29,598 bases of DNA from Obelidium mucronatum (taxonomy: Eukaryota; Chytridiomycota; Chytridiomycetes; Chytridiales; Chytriomycetaceae), in assembly GCA_025765595.1 (NCBI GenBank), contig JAIVFH010000311.1:1-29598 (forward strand), read 5' to 3'. Within the stretch, counting starts at the first letter, position 1. Every line of letters begins with the position of its first letter. The position numbers and the translations under genes are program-made. Below, piece after piece: positions 1-9,900 of this stretch. The notes below the pieces were generated by a model, which searched no databases, was not told the origin of the DNA, and worked only from the letters and a program-made list of their open reading frames with translations.

Positions 1-283
1 CTTAATCACTCAGGTTTTGAATCGTGATTCTCTGCAATGTCACTCACCTTTCGAATTGTGAGTCTCTAGTATGTTTATTCTGAGGAGACCACACGTCTGC
101 CTAAACACAATCTGATTGGCTGCCAACCTTCTCCAACCCCAACTCCTCTTCGATTCTTCATCATATGAATTTCTAATGTTTAAAAATTGAAATAAAACAA
201 TTCTGGCAATTGTAGTTGAGTTGATGATGCTTTTTATCTGGAAAACAACAGTGCAACATCAAGCTATATTACCAGAACCTAAA
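1..283. other. Left flank of the satellite, no gene seen
   Basis: AT-rich sequence with no open frame of convincing coding character on either strand and no tRNA-like element. The satellite begins with a partial unit near 284. Nothing upstream of that point resembles the repeat unit. The window starts here, so I cannot tell whether this is ordinary intergenic DNA or part of a larger repeat-rich region. Confidence 0.5.
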
Positions 284-3200
284 ATTGGGGCCCTATTGGG
301 CGTTGACTGTTTTGCTCATTTTGCTGCCACAAGCCCCACTGAGGAAAAAGTCCTGTTCTGGATTGAGCAAACCAGTTCTATGACTACTAAGCCCAGAATG
401 GCGCTTGTGCCGTTTTATGCCGTGTGTTGGGGCTCTATTGGGCGATGACTGTTTTGCTCACTGTTTTGCTCATTTTGCTGCCACAAGCCCCACTGAGGAA
501 AATACCTGTTCTGGATTGAGCAAACCAGCTCTATGACTACTAAGCCTAGAATGGCGCTTGTGCCGTTTTATGCCGTGTGTTGGGGCTCTATTGGGCAATG
601 ACTGTTTTGCTCACTGTTTTGCTCATTTTGCTGCCACAAGCCCCACTGACGAAAAAGTCCTGTTCTGGATTGAGCAAACCAGCTCTATGACTACTAAGCC
701 CAGAATGGCGCTTGCGCCGTTTTATGCCGTGTGTTGGGGCTCTGTTGGGTGTTGACTGTTTTGCTCACTGTTTTGCTCATTTTGCTGCCACAAGCCCCAC
801 TGAGGAAAAAGTCCTGTTCTGGATCAAGCAAACCAGTTCTATGACTACTAAGCCCAGAATGGCGCTTGTGCTGTTTTATGCCGTGTGTTGGGGCTATATT
901 GGGCGATGACTGTTTTGCTCATTTTGCTGCCACAAGCCCCACTGACGAAAAAGTCCTGTTCTGGATTGAGCAAACCAGTTCTATGACTACTAAGCCCAGA
1001 ATGGCGCTTGTGCCGTTTTATGCCGTGTGTTGGGGCTCTATTGGGCGATGACTGTTTTGCTCATTTTGCTGCCACAAGCCCCACTGAGGAAAAAGTCCTG
1101 TTCTGGATTGAGCAAACCAGTTCTATGACTACTAAGCCCAGAATGGCGCCTGTGCCGTTTTATGCCGTGTGTTGGGGCTCTGTTGGGTGTTGACTGTCTT
1201 GCTCACTGTTTTGCTCATTTTGCTGCGACAAGCCCCACTGACGAAAAAGTCGTGTTCTGGATTGAGCAAACCAGTTCTATGACTACTAAGCCCAGAATGG
1301 CGCTTGTGCCGTTTTATGCCGTGTGTTGGGGCTCTGTTGGGTGTTGACTGTTTTGCTCATTTTGCTGCCACAAGCCCCACTGACGAAAAAGTCGTGTTCT
1401 GGATTGAGCAAACCAGTTCTATGACTACTAAGCCCAGAATGGCGCTTGTGCCGTTTTATGCCGTGTGTTGGGGCTCTATTGGGCGATGACTGTTTTGCTC
1501 ATTTTGCTGCCACAAGCCCCACTGACGAAAAAGTCCTGTTCTGGATTGAGCAAACCAGTTCTATGACTACTAAGCCCAGAATGGCGCTTGTGCCGTTTTA
1601 TGCCGTGTGTTGGGGCTCTGTTGGGTGTTGACTGTTTTGCTCATTTTGCTGCCACAAGCCCCACTGACGAAAAAGTCCTGTTCTGGATTGAGCAAACCAG
1701 TTCTATGACTACTAAGCCCAGAATGGCGCTTGTGCTGTTTTATGCCGTGTGTTGGGGCTATATTGGGCGATGACTGTTTTGCTCATTTTGCTGCCACAAG
1801 CCCCACTGAGGAAAAAGTCCTGTTCTGGATTGAGCAAACCAGTTCTATGACTACTAAGCCCAGAATGGCGCTTGTGCCGTTTTATGCCGTGTGTTGGGGC
1901 TCTGTTGGGTGTTGACTGTCTTGCTCACTGTTTTGCTCATTTTGCTGCGACAAGCCCCACTGACGAAAAAGTCGTGTTCTGGATTGAGCAAACCAGTTCT
2001 ATGACTACTAAGCCCAGAATGGCGCTTGTGCCGTTTTATGCCGTGTGTTGGGGCTCTGTTGGGTGTTGACTGTTTTGCTCATTTTGCTGCCACAAGCCCC
2101 ACTGACGAAAAAGTCGTGTTCTGGATTGAGCAAACCAGTTCTATGACTACTAAGCCCAGAATGGCGCTTGTGCCGTTTTATGCCGTGTGTTGGGGCTCTA
2201 TTGGGCGATGACTGTTTTGCTCATTTTGCTGCCACAAGCCCCACTGACGAAAAAGTCCTGTTCTGGATTGAGCAAACCAGTTCTATGACTACTAAGCCCA
2301 GAATGGCGCTTGTGCCGTTTTATGCCGTGTGTTGGGGCTCTGTTGGGTGTTGACTGTTTTGCTCATTTTGCTGCCACAAGCCCCACTGACGAAAAAGTCC
2401 TGTTCTGGATTGAGCAAACCAGTTCTATGACTACTAAGCCCAGAATGGCGCTTGTGCCGTTTTATGCCGTGTGTTGGGGCTCTATTGGGCGATGACTGTT
2501 TTGCTCATTTTGCTGCCACAAGCCCCACTGAGGAAAAAGTCCTGTTCTGGATTGAGCAAACCAGTTCTATGACTACTAAGCCCAGAATGGCGCCTGTGCC
2601 GTTTTATGCCGTGTGTTGGGGCTCTGTTGGGTGTTGACTGTTTTGCTCACTGTTTTGCTCATTTTGCTGCCACAAGCTCCACTGACGAAAAAGTCGTGTT
2701 CTGGATTGAGCAAACCAGTTCTATGACTACTAAGCCCAGAATGGCGCTTGTGCCGTTTTATGCCGTGTGTTGGGGCTCTGTTGGGTGTTGACTGTTTTGC
2801 TCATTTTGCTGCCACAAGCCCCACTGACGAAACAGTCGTGTTCTGGATTGAGCAAACCAGTTCTATGACTACTAAGCCCAGAATGGCGCTTGTGCTGTTT
2901 TATGCCGTGTGTTGGGGCTATATTGGGCGATGACTGTTTTGCTCATTTTGCCGCCACAAGCCCCACTGAGGAAAAAGTCCTGTTCTGGATTGAGCAAACC
3001 AGTTCTATGACTACTAAGCCCAGAATGGCGCTTGTGCCGTTTTATGCCGTGTGTTGGGGCTCTATTGGGTGTTGACTGTTTTGCTCACTGTTTTGCTCAT
3101 TTTGCTGCCACAAGCCCTACTGAGGAAAAAGTCCTGTTCTGGATTGAGCAAACCAGCTCTATGACTACTAAGCCCAGATTGGCGCTTGTGCCGTTTTATG

Positions 3201-3421
3201 CCGTGTGTTGGGGCTCTATTGGGTGTTGACTGTTTTGCTCACTGTTTTGCTCATTTTGCTGCCACAAGCCCTACTGAGGAAAAAGTCCTGTTCTGGATGG
3301 AGCAAACCAGCTCTATGACTACTAAGCCCAGATTGGCGCTTGTGCCGTTTTATGCCGTGTGTTGGGGCTCTGTTGGGTGTTGACTGTTTTGCTCATTTTG
3401 CTGCCACAAACCCCACTGAAT
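284..3421. repeat. Tandem satellite, 142/154-bp units, higher-order period 722 bp
   Basis: About 21 full head-to-tail units, plus partial units at both ends. Taking TGACTGTTTTGCTC as the unit start, units begin at 304, 446, 599, 753, 907, 1049, 1191, 1345, 1487, 1629, 1771, 1913, 2067, 2209, 2351, 2493, 2635, 2789, 2931, 3073 and 3227, with a partial unit at 3381. Units are 142 bp, or 154 bp when CTGTTTTGCTCA (12 bp) is duplicated inside them; one is 153 bp. Lengths run 154-142-142-142-142 from 1191 and again from 1913, giving a 722-bp super-unit. Rare variants (TCTTGCTC and CTGCGACAAG) recur exactly 722 bp apart. Each unit holds an open frame of 61-65 codons, but 142 is not a multiple of 3 and each frame ends at a TGA near the unit junction. 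I read it as non-coding satellite. Each unit also carries TGAGCAAA and TTTGCTCA, which could pair. Confidence 0.97.
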
Positions 3422-3480
3422 AAGATTTGGTGCTGGAAAGAATGGAACAAATCAAGTCAATGACCAGAATTTTTAGTAAA

Positions 3481-4533
3481 TTAAAAGGACTCACTTTCTG
3501 AAAAATAATAAAGATGCAAAAGGCAAAGAGACACTCTTGGATGGAACTCAAGAAGCTTGGCCAAGACTGTAAGTGTAGTTATCTCAAGGTATGGACCTGT
3601 TGTCAGTTGCTGACAACTGTCCTTGTAAGATTCCCAAACAAAAGAAGCAGCACCGGGTCTTTGGCAAAAATCTCTCAATCTCCCGCAAATCTCCCCATCA
3701 ACAGAAATGATTTTTCTCATGAGCTGTTCCATTTGATTTCCTGAAAGCACTTGAAACTCTTCAAGTAGATATGACAACAAGCCCAAGCAATCTTGAGGAT
3801 TGTAATGTGACGCAAACTCCATGAGCATCCAAAACTTTTGAAAAAGCCTGCATAAGTTGTGGTTGATCTGCGTCAATCCAAGATGACAATGGAAACTATC
3901 AAGAGCAGTCATGAGGCCCCCACAATTCTCGTTGTCATCTGCATTTTCAATGGTGTGATACAAGTCTTCCATTGTGTCACTGTCAAGATAAGGGCCACAA
4001 GCACAATGAGACAGCATTGCATTCCAATAATACTTGTCAGGATGAGGGGTGAAGGTGATAAGCTTGTACAGTCTTGTCAAGGTGCGCGAAATGTCCCGGA
4101 TGTGGACATTAGCCGCAGCATGGTTCAGATCTTGAATGGAAATTGGCTCCTCCATTGTCCATGGAGCTTCTTCAATGCTTGAAGTTGATGACGTGGAATG
4201 AATGGAAGGAATGTTGGCATCAGAGGTGGGTGGCAAATCCAACGAATTCCCACCACCGTACCGGTGGATAATTTCGAAGACAGTCTCTGCAGTAGCGCCC
4301 TTGGGACTGCCTTTCACATCGATAGTAAAAGTCGAAAAGGCTGTAAGGCGGCGTCTGATGGCAACGCACGGGCGGCCGGAGATGAATTGGGGGAATTGGG
4401 CAAATAGCTTTGATAATGGAATCGCCTGCGCATCCATTGATAATGACTCAACATATTTGAGTAAGTTTCTGAAACGCGTTTGCTTTTGCTTTGGAGAAAG
4501 GATAGGTTGGCCAGAAGCGTTTGGTGTCGACAT
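3481..4533 (-). CDS. Unrecognised 350-aa protein with a decayed paralogue in this window
   Basis: Single-exon frame from ATG at 4533 to TAA at 3481, 350 residues. I recognise no domain. The first third is basic and low complexity, with an S/T-rich stretch near residues 105-125. The remainder looks alpha-helical and is rich in Cys and His (for example HCACGPYLDSD and FHCHLGL). There is no clear signal peptide or membrane segment. That this was once a real gene family is supported by a second, broken copy at 19217-19550 on the plus strand, matching roughly residues 160-265 (the region from PHPDKYYWNAML to YNPQDCLGLL). The gene lies between the satellite and the transposon, whose terminal repeat ends 24 bp upstream of this ATG, so the original promoter has probably been displaced. 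It may be a lineage-specific family or a fragment of a longer protein. Function unknown. Confidence 0.6.
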   Translation of the reverse strand: MSTPNASGQPILSPKQKQTRFRNLLKYVESLSMDAQAIPLSKLFAQFPQFISGRPCVAIRRRLTAFSTFTIDVKGSPKGATAETVFEIIHRYGGGNSLDLPPTSDANIPSIHSTSSTSSIEEAPWTMEEPISIQDLNHAAANVHIRDISRTLTRLYKLITFTPHPDKYYWNAMLSHCACGPYLDSDTMEDLYHTIENADDNENCGGLMTALDSFHCHLGLTQINHNLCRLFQKFWMLMEFASHYNPQDCLGLLSYLLEEFQVLSGNQMEQLMRKIISVDGEICGRLRDFCQRPGAASFVWESYKDSCQQLTTGPYLEITTLTVLAKLLEFHPRVSLCLLHLYYFSESESF

Positions 4534-4557
4534 TAGAGAGGTTTCGCAAACAATAAA

Positions 4558-4601
4558 TGAGTGACCCTTCGATTCCGACCTATACCCGATAAAAATGACC
4601 T
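4558..4601 (+). repeat. Left terminal inverted repeat of the transposon
   Basis: Begins TGAGTGACCC. It pairs with 6479-6522 on the opposite strand over 44 bases with six mismatches. It lies downstream of the transposase stop codon and 24 bp upstream of the start codon of the neighbouring gene at 4533. Confidence 0.92.
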
Positions 4602-4744
4602 GTTCAAAATGACTATTTTTTCACATAACAACTGATTCGAAACCACAACATCAGCCAAAATTTAATCACATATTCTCTTTTATTGAAACTTCTAACTGCA
4701 AAAAGGATACTAACGTAACAGTTAAGGTGATGTTGATTTGGGCC

Positions 4745-6415
4745 TCAGTTCCCACAGCTTTCAACATGGCTGTCAAACAAGCCCTCGCTATTAACCTTGC
4801 ACTCAGGGCAGATCCGATACGCCTCGCAAATACTGCAGCTCAACCACGCTGAGCTGGAGTGCCATCTTTTTGTGCAGCGGCCATTTTCTGAAACTACTCT
4901 ACACAACTTCGCCTCCTTTCCAGCCTCTTTCTCCAAATCCTTTGCAACTCTCTTCTGCCTTCTATTCTCCTTTAGTTCCGACGCCGCTTTTCTCTTTGTT
5001 TCCTTGGCGGCAACAGCATTGTCTTGCGCTTTTTTCAAGTCTTCAAACGAGTAGACTTGATCCAGTTTTACAAATTTCTCAGGCTGTGCAGCGACTTTTC
5101 GAATGACAGAAGCCGAAGATGAAGACTCAAAGTACCCCAGGAACTCTTTGACAGCTGGAGAGAGGTTGGTGGAGTCGTTGGGGACAGCTGCAACATTGAG
5201 TTGCGCATTTTTCAAAATGATCTCTTTTGACCATGGATAAATGCCAGTAGTCTTGAACGCAGAACTGATCAGGTGAGGTGTTAGGCAGCTGCGAGCTTCA
5301 AGAGTTATTGGTACCAACTCCTCCCCAAGGCTCTTGAACGTACAGTTGCTAAAGCTTCTTTTTTCCTGAAAAAGCCGGCAAATTTTGTTCTTCAAAGTTG
5401 CGAAAATAGACTCGTCCAGTGGCTGGAGGAAGTGTGTTGTGTTTGCAGGTAGAAAAAAACCTTTAATACCAAGCTCGAAGCAGTGCGATAGAACGTCAGA
5501 GGTCTTGTGGACACCAAGATTGTCCAAAAGAAGCACCGGGGTCAAGCCTGGATGCAAAATGTCCCACCGAGCCTTAAACTCCTTCAGCACAGGTATCCAC
5601 TGCATCTCGGTCAAAAAACCAGTGTCACTAAAGACAAAGATGCATGCTGTGGAACCTCGTGTGTTTCTTTGGGCATCTGGGTCGGTGATCTCAAGATTTC
5701 CGAACTTTGTGGGAAGCACAATAACATCCAAAATTCGGCTTCCAGAGGCAGTTACAAACGGAATAAAGCTAGCCACCTTGCCTCTGGAGCCAGTAAGTTC
5801 GTTTGCCCAATCAACGACAGTGCTTACAAGTGCCTTGGAGCTGGAAGAGCTGTTCTGAAGCTTCATTCGCATTTCATCAACATTGCACAGAACTTTCCAA
5901 CTGAGGCCGTTAGTGGCCATCCAGGCTTCAAACCGCTCAACCCAGTTACAGATCTCCTGGTAAGTTAACGGATCGGTGCGTGCCTGGCTTATAGCTTTGG
6001 TAGTTCGAAGGCGAATGCGGTCTGTGTGACGTCGGTAGAAACCATCATACCACTTCTCAGCCGTCCACTCAGAGTTCTTGTGCTTGGCTCGGTAGATTCT
6101 TGTGATCAAATTGATGAAGTCTACACGAGCCATAGGACGATGGCAGAGCGATCTGGCCTCTAGGAAGGAGAGGAATGTTTCTTCCTCGACATCTGTGAAC
6201 TGCTGGTTGCCATGGGAGCGTTCTGGAGCCTTCTCACGACGTCTATAAGCAGATCGGAGTGCGTCAATGTTAATCCCGTGCTCTTGGCTGGCAAGTTTTG
6301 CGGCGTTGGTGACAGAATGGTTGGCGTTCACCATATTAGCCATGTCTTGCAGGGCTGCCGCTTTGGCTGTTTCCTTGGATGCAGCCTTTGCAGACTTGGT
6401 TTTGGATCGATTCAT
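4745..6415 (-). CDS. Pogo/Tigger-type DDE transposase, 556 aa
   Basis: Cuts and rejoins DNA at the element ends. Layout: an N-terminal Psq-like helix-turn-helix (about residues 20-60); a CENP-B-type DNA-binding domain (about 72-135, containing the EEETFLSF helix and EWTAEKWYDGFYRRH); then a DDE_1-family catalytic core. The acidic triad is visible as D180 (NVDE), D298 (LLLDN) and D334 (QPLDESIF), with 35 residues between the last two, and the family's LPANTTHFLQPLD block is present. After the core comes a charged, probably coiled-coil segment (about 450-510) and a C-terminal Cys/His cluster (CSIC, CPEC, then H and C) that may bind zinc. No internal stop or frameshift. The start ATG at 6415 is the first in frame and lies 64 bp inside the right repeat. 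An AATAAA on the coding strand (4679-4684) follows the stop. Identity is secure; current activity is inference. Confidence 0.95.
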   Translation of the reverse strand: MNRSKTKSAKAASKETAKAAALQDMANMVNANHSVTNAAKLASQEHGINIDALRSAYRRREKAPERSHGNQQFTDVEEETFLSFLEARSLCHRPMARVDFINLITRIYRAKHKNSEWTAEKWYDGFYRRHTDRIRLRTTKAISQARTDPLTYQEICNWVERFEAWMATNGLSWKVLCNVDEMRMKLQNSSSSSKALVSTVVDWANELTGSRGKVASFIPFVTASGSRILDVIVLPTKFGNLEITDPDAQRNTRGSTACIFVFSDTGFLTEMQWIPVLKEFKARWDILHPGLTPVLLLDNLGVHKTSDVLSHCFELGIKGFFLPANTTHFLQPLDESIFATLKNKICRLFQEKRSFSNCTFKSLGEELVPITLEARSCLTPHLISSAFKTTGIYPWSKEIILKNAQLNVAAVPNDSTNLSPAVKEFLGYFESSSSASVIRKVAAQPEKFVKLDQVYSFEDLKKAQDNAVAAKETKRKAASELKENRRQKRVAKDLEKEAGKEAKLCRVVSENGRCTKRWHSSSAWLSCSICEAYRICPECKVNSEGLFDSHVESCGN

Positions 6416-6478
6416 AAAGGGCTTGCCGTGGTTGACGGTTGTTTGATTGTGTTTTATTGATAATTACAATGTTGTAGT

Positions 6479-6522
6479 AGGTCAAAATTATAGGATATAG
6501 GTCGGAATCGAAGGGCCACTCA
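6479..6522 (-). repeat. Right terminal inverted repeat of the transposon
   Basis: Reads TGAGTGGCCC from 6522 inward on the minus strand and matches 4558-4601 at 38 of 44 positions by eye. Upstream of the transposase start, so it probably overlaps the transposase promoter. Confidence 0.92.
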
Positions 6523-6981
6523 ATGTTTGTGAGATTTTTGTCGATGGCCACAAATATTTTTTGGTGGCATTTTTGTGTTCGCTATCACCAAAAATGAATA
6601 AATACTTCTTCCTCAGTTCCCGACGCTCTCAGCGACTCCATTTCATCAGCTTTGAACTTCTACATGAGTTCTTTGAATTGGTGTGCGCAGTTCTTTCCCG
6701 TTGCCTTTAATTCCGAAGCGGCAAACTCACACATCAAATTCACGTTACCTGCCACTCTGTCCCATGCCTCTTCTGTACGCCCATGCTTCAAGCTGGCGTT
6801 TGCGGGTCGTGGTTGCGTTGGCAGGCTCTGTGTTGTTCATCCCGCTAACACGATTTTTTTTTTCTCTGTGATTTTTTTTTATTGCAAATTTTGTTGGGCA
6901 TTTTTTGCCACGAAAAATGAAAAATGAAAAATGAAATTTGTCGATTGCGAAACCTCTCTATTGCTTGGTTTATTTTTCTTT
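6523..6981. other. Intergenic region, no convincing gene
   Basis: Lies between the transposon and the 3' end of the Kap120 gene. Holds long T runs near 6854-6862 and 6871-6880 and a triple AAAAATG direct repeat near 6915-6933. A minus-strand ATG at 6840 opens a 31-codon frame followed by a possible donor (AG/GTAACG at 6748), but no downstream exon gave a recognisable protein. An AATAAA on the minus strand (6969-6974) is a good polyadenylation signal for Kap120. Confidence 0.5.
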
Positions 6982-9900
6982 TCAAAGCATCTTAAACAAC
7001 TCATTCCGCACTTCCAAGTCTACACTTTGGAGCATTAAACTCCACTGCTGACTCCCAATCGTTGATTCGCAGGCAGAGAGTTTCTCTTTCACAAAGGGAA
7101 TTAAATTTGTAGTTGCGATTGGATCCTGAGTTTCCAATTGGGCTCTTCGCTTTCTATCTGGTGATTCCTCATCGTCATCACTCAACGAGTGCGTGGAAGA
7201 GCGTATTGATTCACACCAATGGAGCCGGGCGCTGTTTTGGTTGTCGTGTCAATAGAGACTTCGCTTCAATACATGAGTGTGTGAAAAACAAGGTGCTCAA
7301 CTCTTCGGCGCTCATTCCTTGTACTTCCATCATTACACTTGAGAGAGTTCCAAAAATACCTTGGACTCTTCCCAAAACATCTGGATTCGCAGTCGAGATC
7401 AACGTACCCAGCGCCATCCCCAACGCTTTCCTTTGTTTCGGGTACGTCATTGCATCATAAACCTGGTTTTTTTTTTACAATATGAGCCACGCGAATAGGA
7501 TAATCGTGAAAAAGTGGGACACTCAACTCGATTCCAAATATCAAGACACTCTGGCAAAACACTCGACCCTTTTCCTGCAACCAAGACTCCGAAATCTTGC
7601 AAAAAGGCTACAATGAACGCAGAGTCCCAGACAGCAAACAAAGAAATGATGGTAGTAAAATCCGCAACAACATGATCAACAATCCCTTTTGCGCTACTCT
7701 GTAAAATTTCAGTCACGAGTGCCGCCAGCAGCTTGGACTCCATGAAAAGAAGCTGAATCACTTGCAAGTTATTCGACTGCAATCCTGCGCGAACCACTAA
7801 ACTCACAGCCCTAGCAATATGCTTCGTGGCTTCCAGCTTTAAATCTGTCAGATAGACAGCAAGTTTTCCAAACAAGATCAAACTGGACGGATGCTGAGCA
7901 AACGTTCCTGCGTCAAGAATGAAGTAACTTTCAAGCAATCGAAGTACGACTTTTAGATTATCGGATGATCCAAGCTCGATTAAATCAGCAAGACAAGGAT
8001 AGAGAGAAACGAGCTCTGGCGTCAAGGACGGAGTGTTTTGCAACGTTGTAACCCACAGTTCGATAGAGTCTTCCAAAAAATGCATTTGCTGTGTGGCGTC
8101 ACTTCCGAGCAGAGTTGTCTGGATCGCAGGCAATACAAGAGAATGCAAGATGATCGATTGTTCTTTCAGAGCCTAGCAATTCAATAAGAGCTCTGAATGA
8201 TCCAAACACCGTTCAAACGACAAACCAACCTGAACGAGAGTAGATAAAACTAATAAGATGGATGTTCTAAACATGATTTGATCATATGAAGAATCCCAAA
8301 GTCTAGGCAGCTGTTCAGTAATTTTACCAGTAAATGGGGCAATCTAAAAAAGACAATATTAATATGCAAGACACTTCCAAACCCAATAGAAGCCGTGAAA
8401 GCTCACCTTTTGTCCCATCATATATATAATTCCCTTCAAAGCCGTCAATCCACCAACTTTTGTGTCAAACTCATCAGCTTCAACCACAAGCTCTATCAAA
8501 ACATGAACACAAGACTCCACAAATGGCTGAAACACTTCGGCATCTGTTAAAAGTCCCTCATCAACCACGACTCTCAAAGTTTTAATCGCTGACAAGCGAA
8601 CAACCATATCTCGCTCGTTACTTGGTGAAGCAAGATGGATCAATAACTGGTAAAACAGTGGCCTCATTGTCGGAGCCGATTTGACGGCAATCCAATAACT
8701 GATTAGTGTAGTACAACGGCAACGAATCAGCTTCCATAAGGGGTTAGCTCCCGGCTGCGGTTGGGCAGTACACTCTGGAAGCAGGCGAGTTTCAAACCAG
8801 TTGTCAAATTCGAGGTAATCATATAAGTCATCTGTTGTTCGCGAAAAAAAAGTCAGGACCCATCATAGAATCCAACATATTTGCAAACATACATGAACAG
8901 TAAGCCACGGCAGTATATACAGCATCTTTCAGTAGAATAGCTCCTGACTCAGAGTTGGGCGAGACATCTGAAACTTGCTGAAGCATGGCGATTAACGTAG
9001 GTGCCAAAGCTTCGCGATGCTTGTTCAATAAGTCCATAACTGCTTTTTGTGAACACATCTTGAATGGAGTGTTTAATTAACTAAGAGACGATCGAATGGA
9101 CAAAACACACCCGCAGGCTGAACTCGTACTGATCTGCATCTTCGTCCGCCATGAAGCTCTCAGGTTCGTCATTCCATCGCTCCAAGTCTTCTTGGCTCAA
9201 GATCATGTACTTTGTAATGAGGATTTCCATCGCCGTTCGTACAAAATCAGGCGTCAGAAGATTATCCGCAATTAACTTTATGGCGTCGTCAGTTTGAGGG
9301 TGGCGATCGGCTTTAAATACGGTTAACAGGAAAATTGATTTGATTGAAGCCATCACACTCACGTGGCCTCAAAGAAAACTGGGAATTTTTGACAACACCG
9401 CGGAATAGAAACAGCCCCTGCAACAAGATTCTTTCCGCAAAGTCATCTGGATTCCCATTTGCATCGGGAACTCCATTGCTGCTGCCGTTGGCAATCAAAG
9501 TCCAGTAGAAACGAACAACATCCAGACTTCCACGACAAGCCACAAAATTTACAGCGCGGGAGTTCATCAAGTCAGTGTATATTTTTCCGATGGTCAATGA
9601 AATCTTAGTCGTTGCTTGAAATATTGGTTTCAGGGTAGGATGGATGCCAACCGCATTACCTATGTTTTCACAACTCCATCAATCAATGTGTTCACAGGAA
9701 GTAAAATGCGAAATGCTTACGGATTTGCAGCATTTTTTGAAGACAATCGGTCAAGGATGCAAACAGTTCCTATTAAAAAAAAGTCGGCAACAACTTGAAC
9801 AAACAGAAATACTAACCACACATCCTTCCACTTTCTCAAAAGGCATATAGTAATCAGGCGCCGGTACCATGGGACCTGCACCTCCACGAGCAGTGCCATC

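Larger units (their letters stand above)
4558..6522 (-). mobile_element. Complete pogo/Tigger-like DNA transposon
   Basis: A 1,965-bp element bounded by near-identical inverted repeats (4558-4601 and 6479-6522) around one intact transposase gene on the minus strand. By eye, 38 of the 44 terminal bases match in inverted orientation, including a 20-base block beginning CCCTTCGATT. The intact frame and well-preserved ends suggest fairly recent activity. Known pogo-group elements duplicate a TA dinucleotide on insertion. I cannot see a clean TA duplication here: the left flank ends ...CAATAAA and the right flank begins ATGTTTG. The exact element ends could shift by a few bases. Another copy in the genome or an empty site would settle the boundaries. 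Confidence 0.9.

Noticed and set aside
304..3421. The satellite as a repeat-protein gene.
   Set aside because: Unit lengths of 142 and mostly 154 bp shift the frame each time, and a TGA ends each frame near the unit junction, so no continuous repeat protein is encoded.
304..3421. The satellite as a CRISPR array.
   Set aside because: Units are over 140 bp, contiguous and alike throughout, with no unique spacers, and the window is eukaryotic.
4198..4564. Plus-strand open frames opposite the 350-aa gene and opposite the transposase.
   Set aside because: They mirror the codon structure of the minus-strand genes and show no family resemblance.
6745..6840. A small spliced minus-strand gene starting at 6840.
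   Set aside because: Possible exon joins gave only short unfamiliar peptides with conflicting phases.
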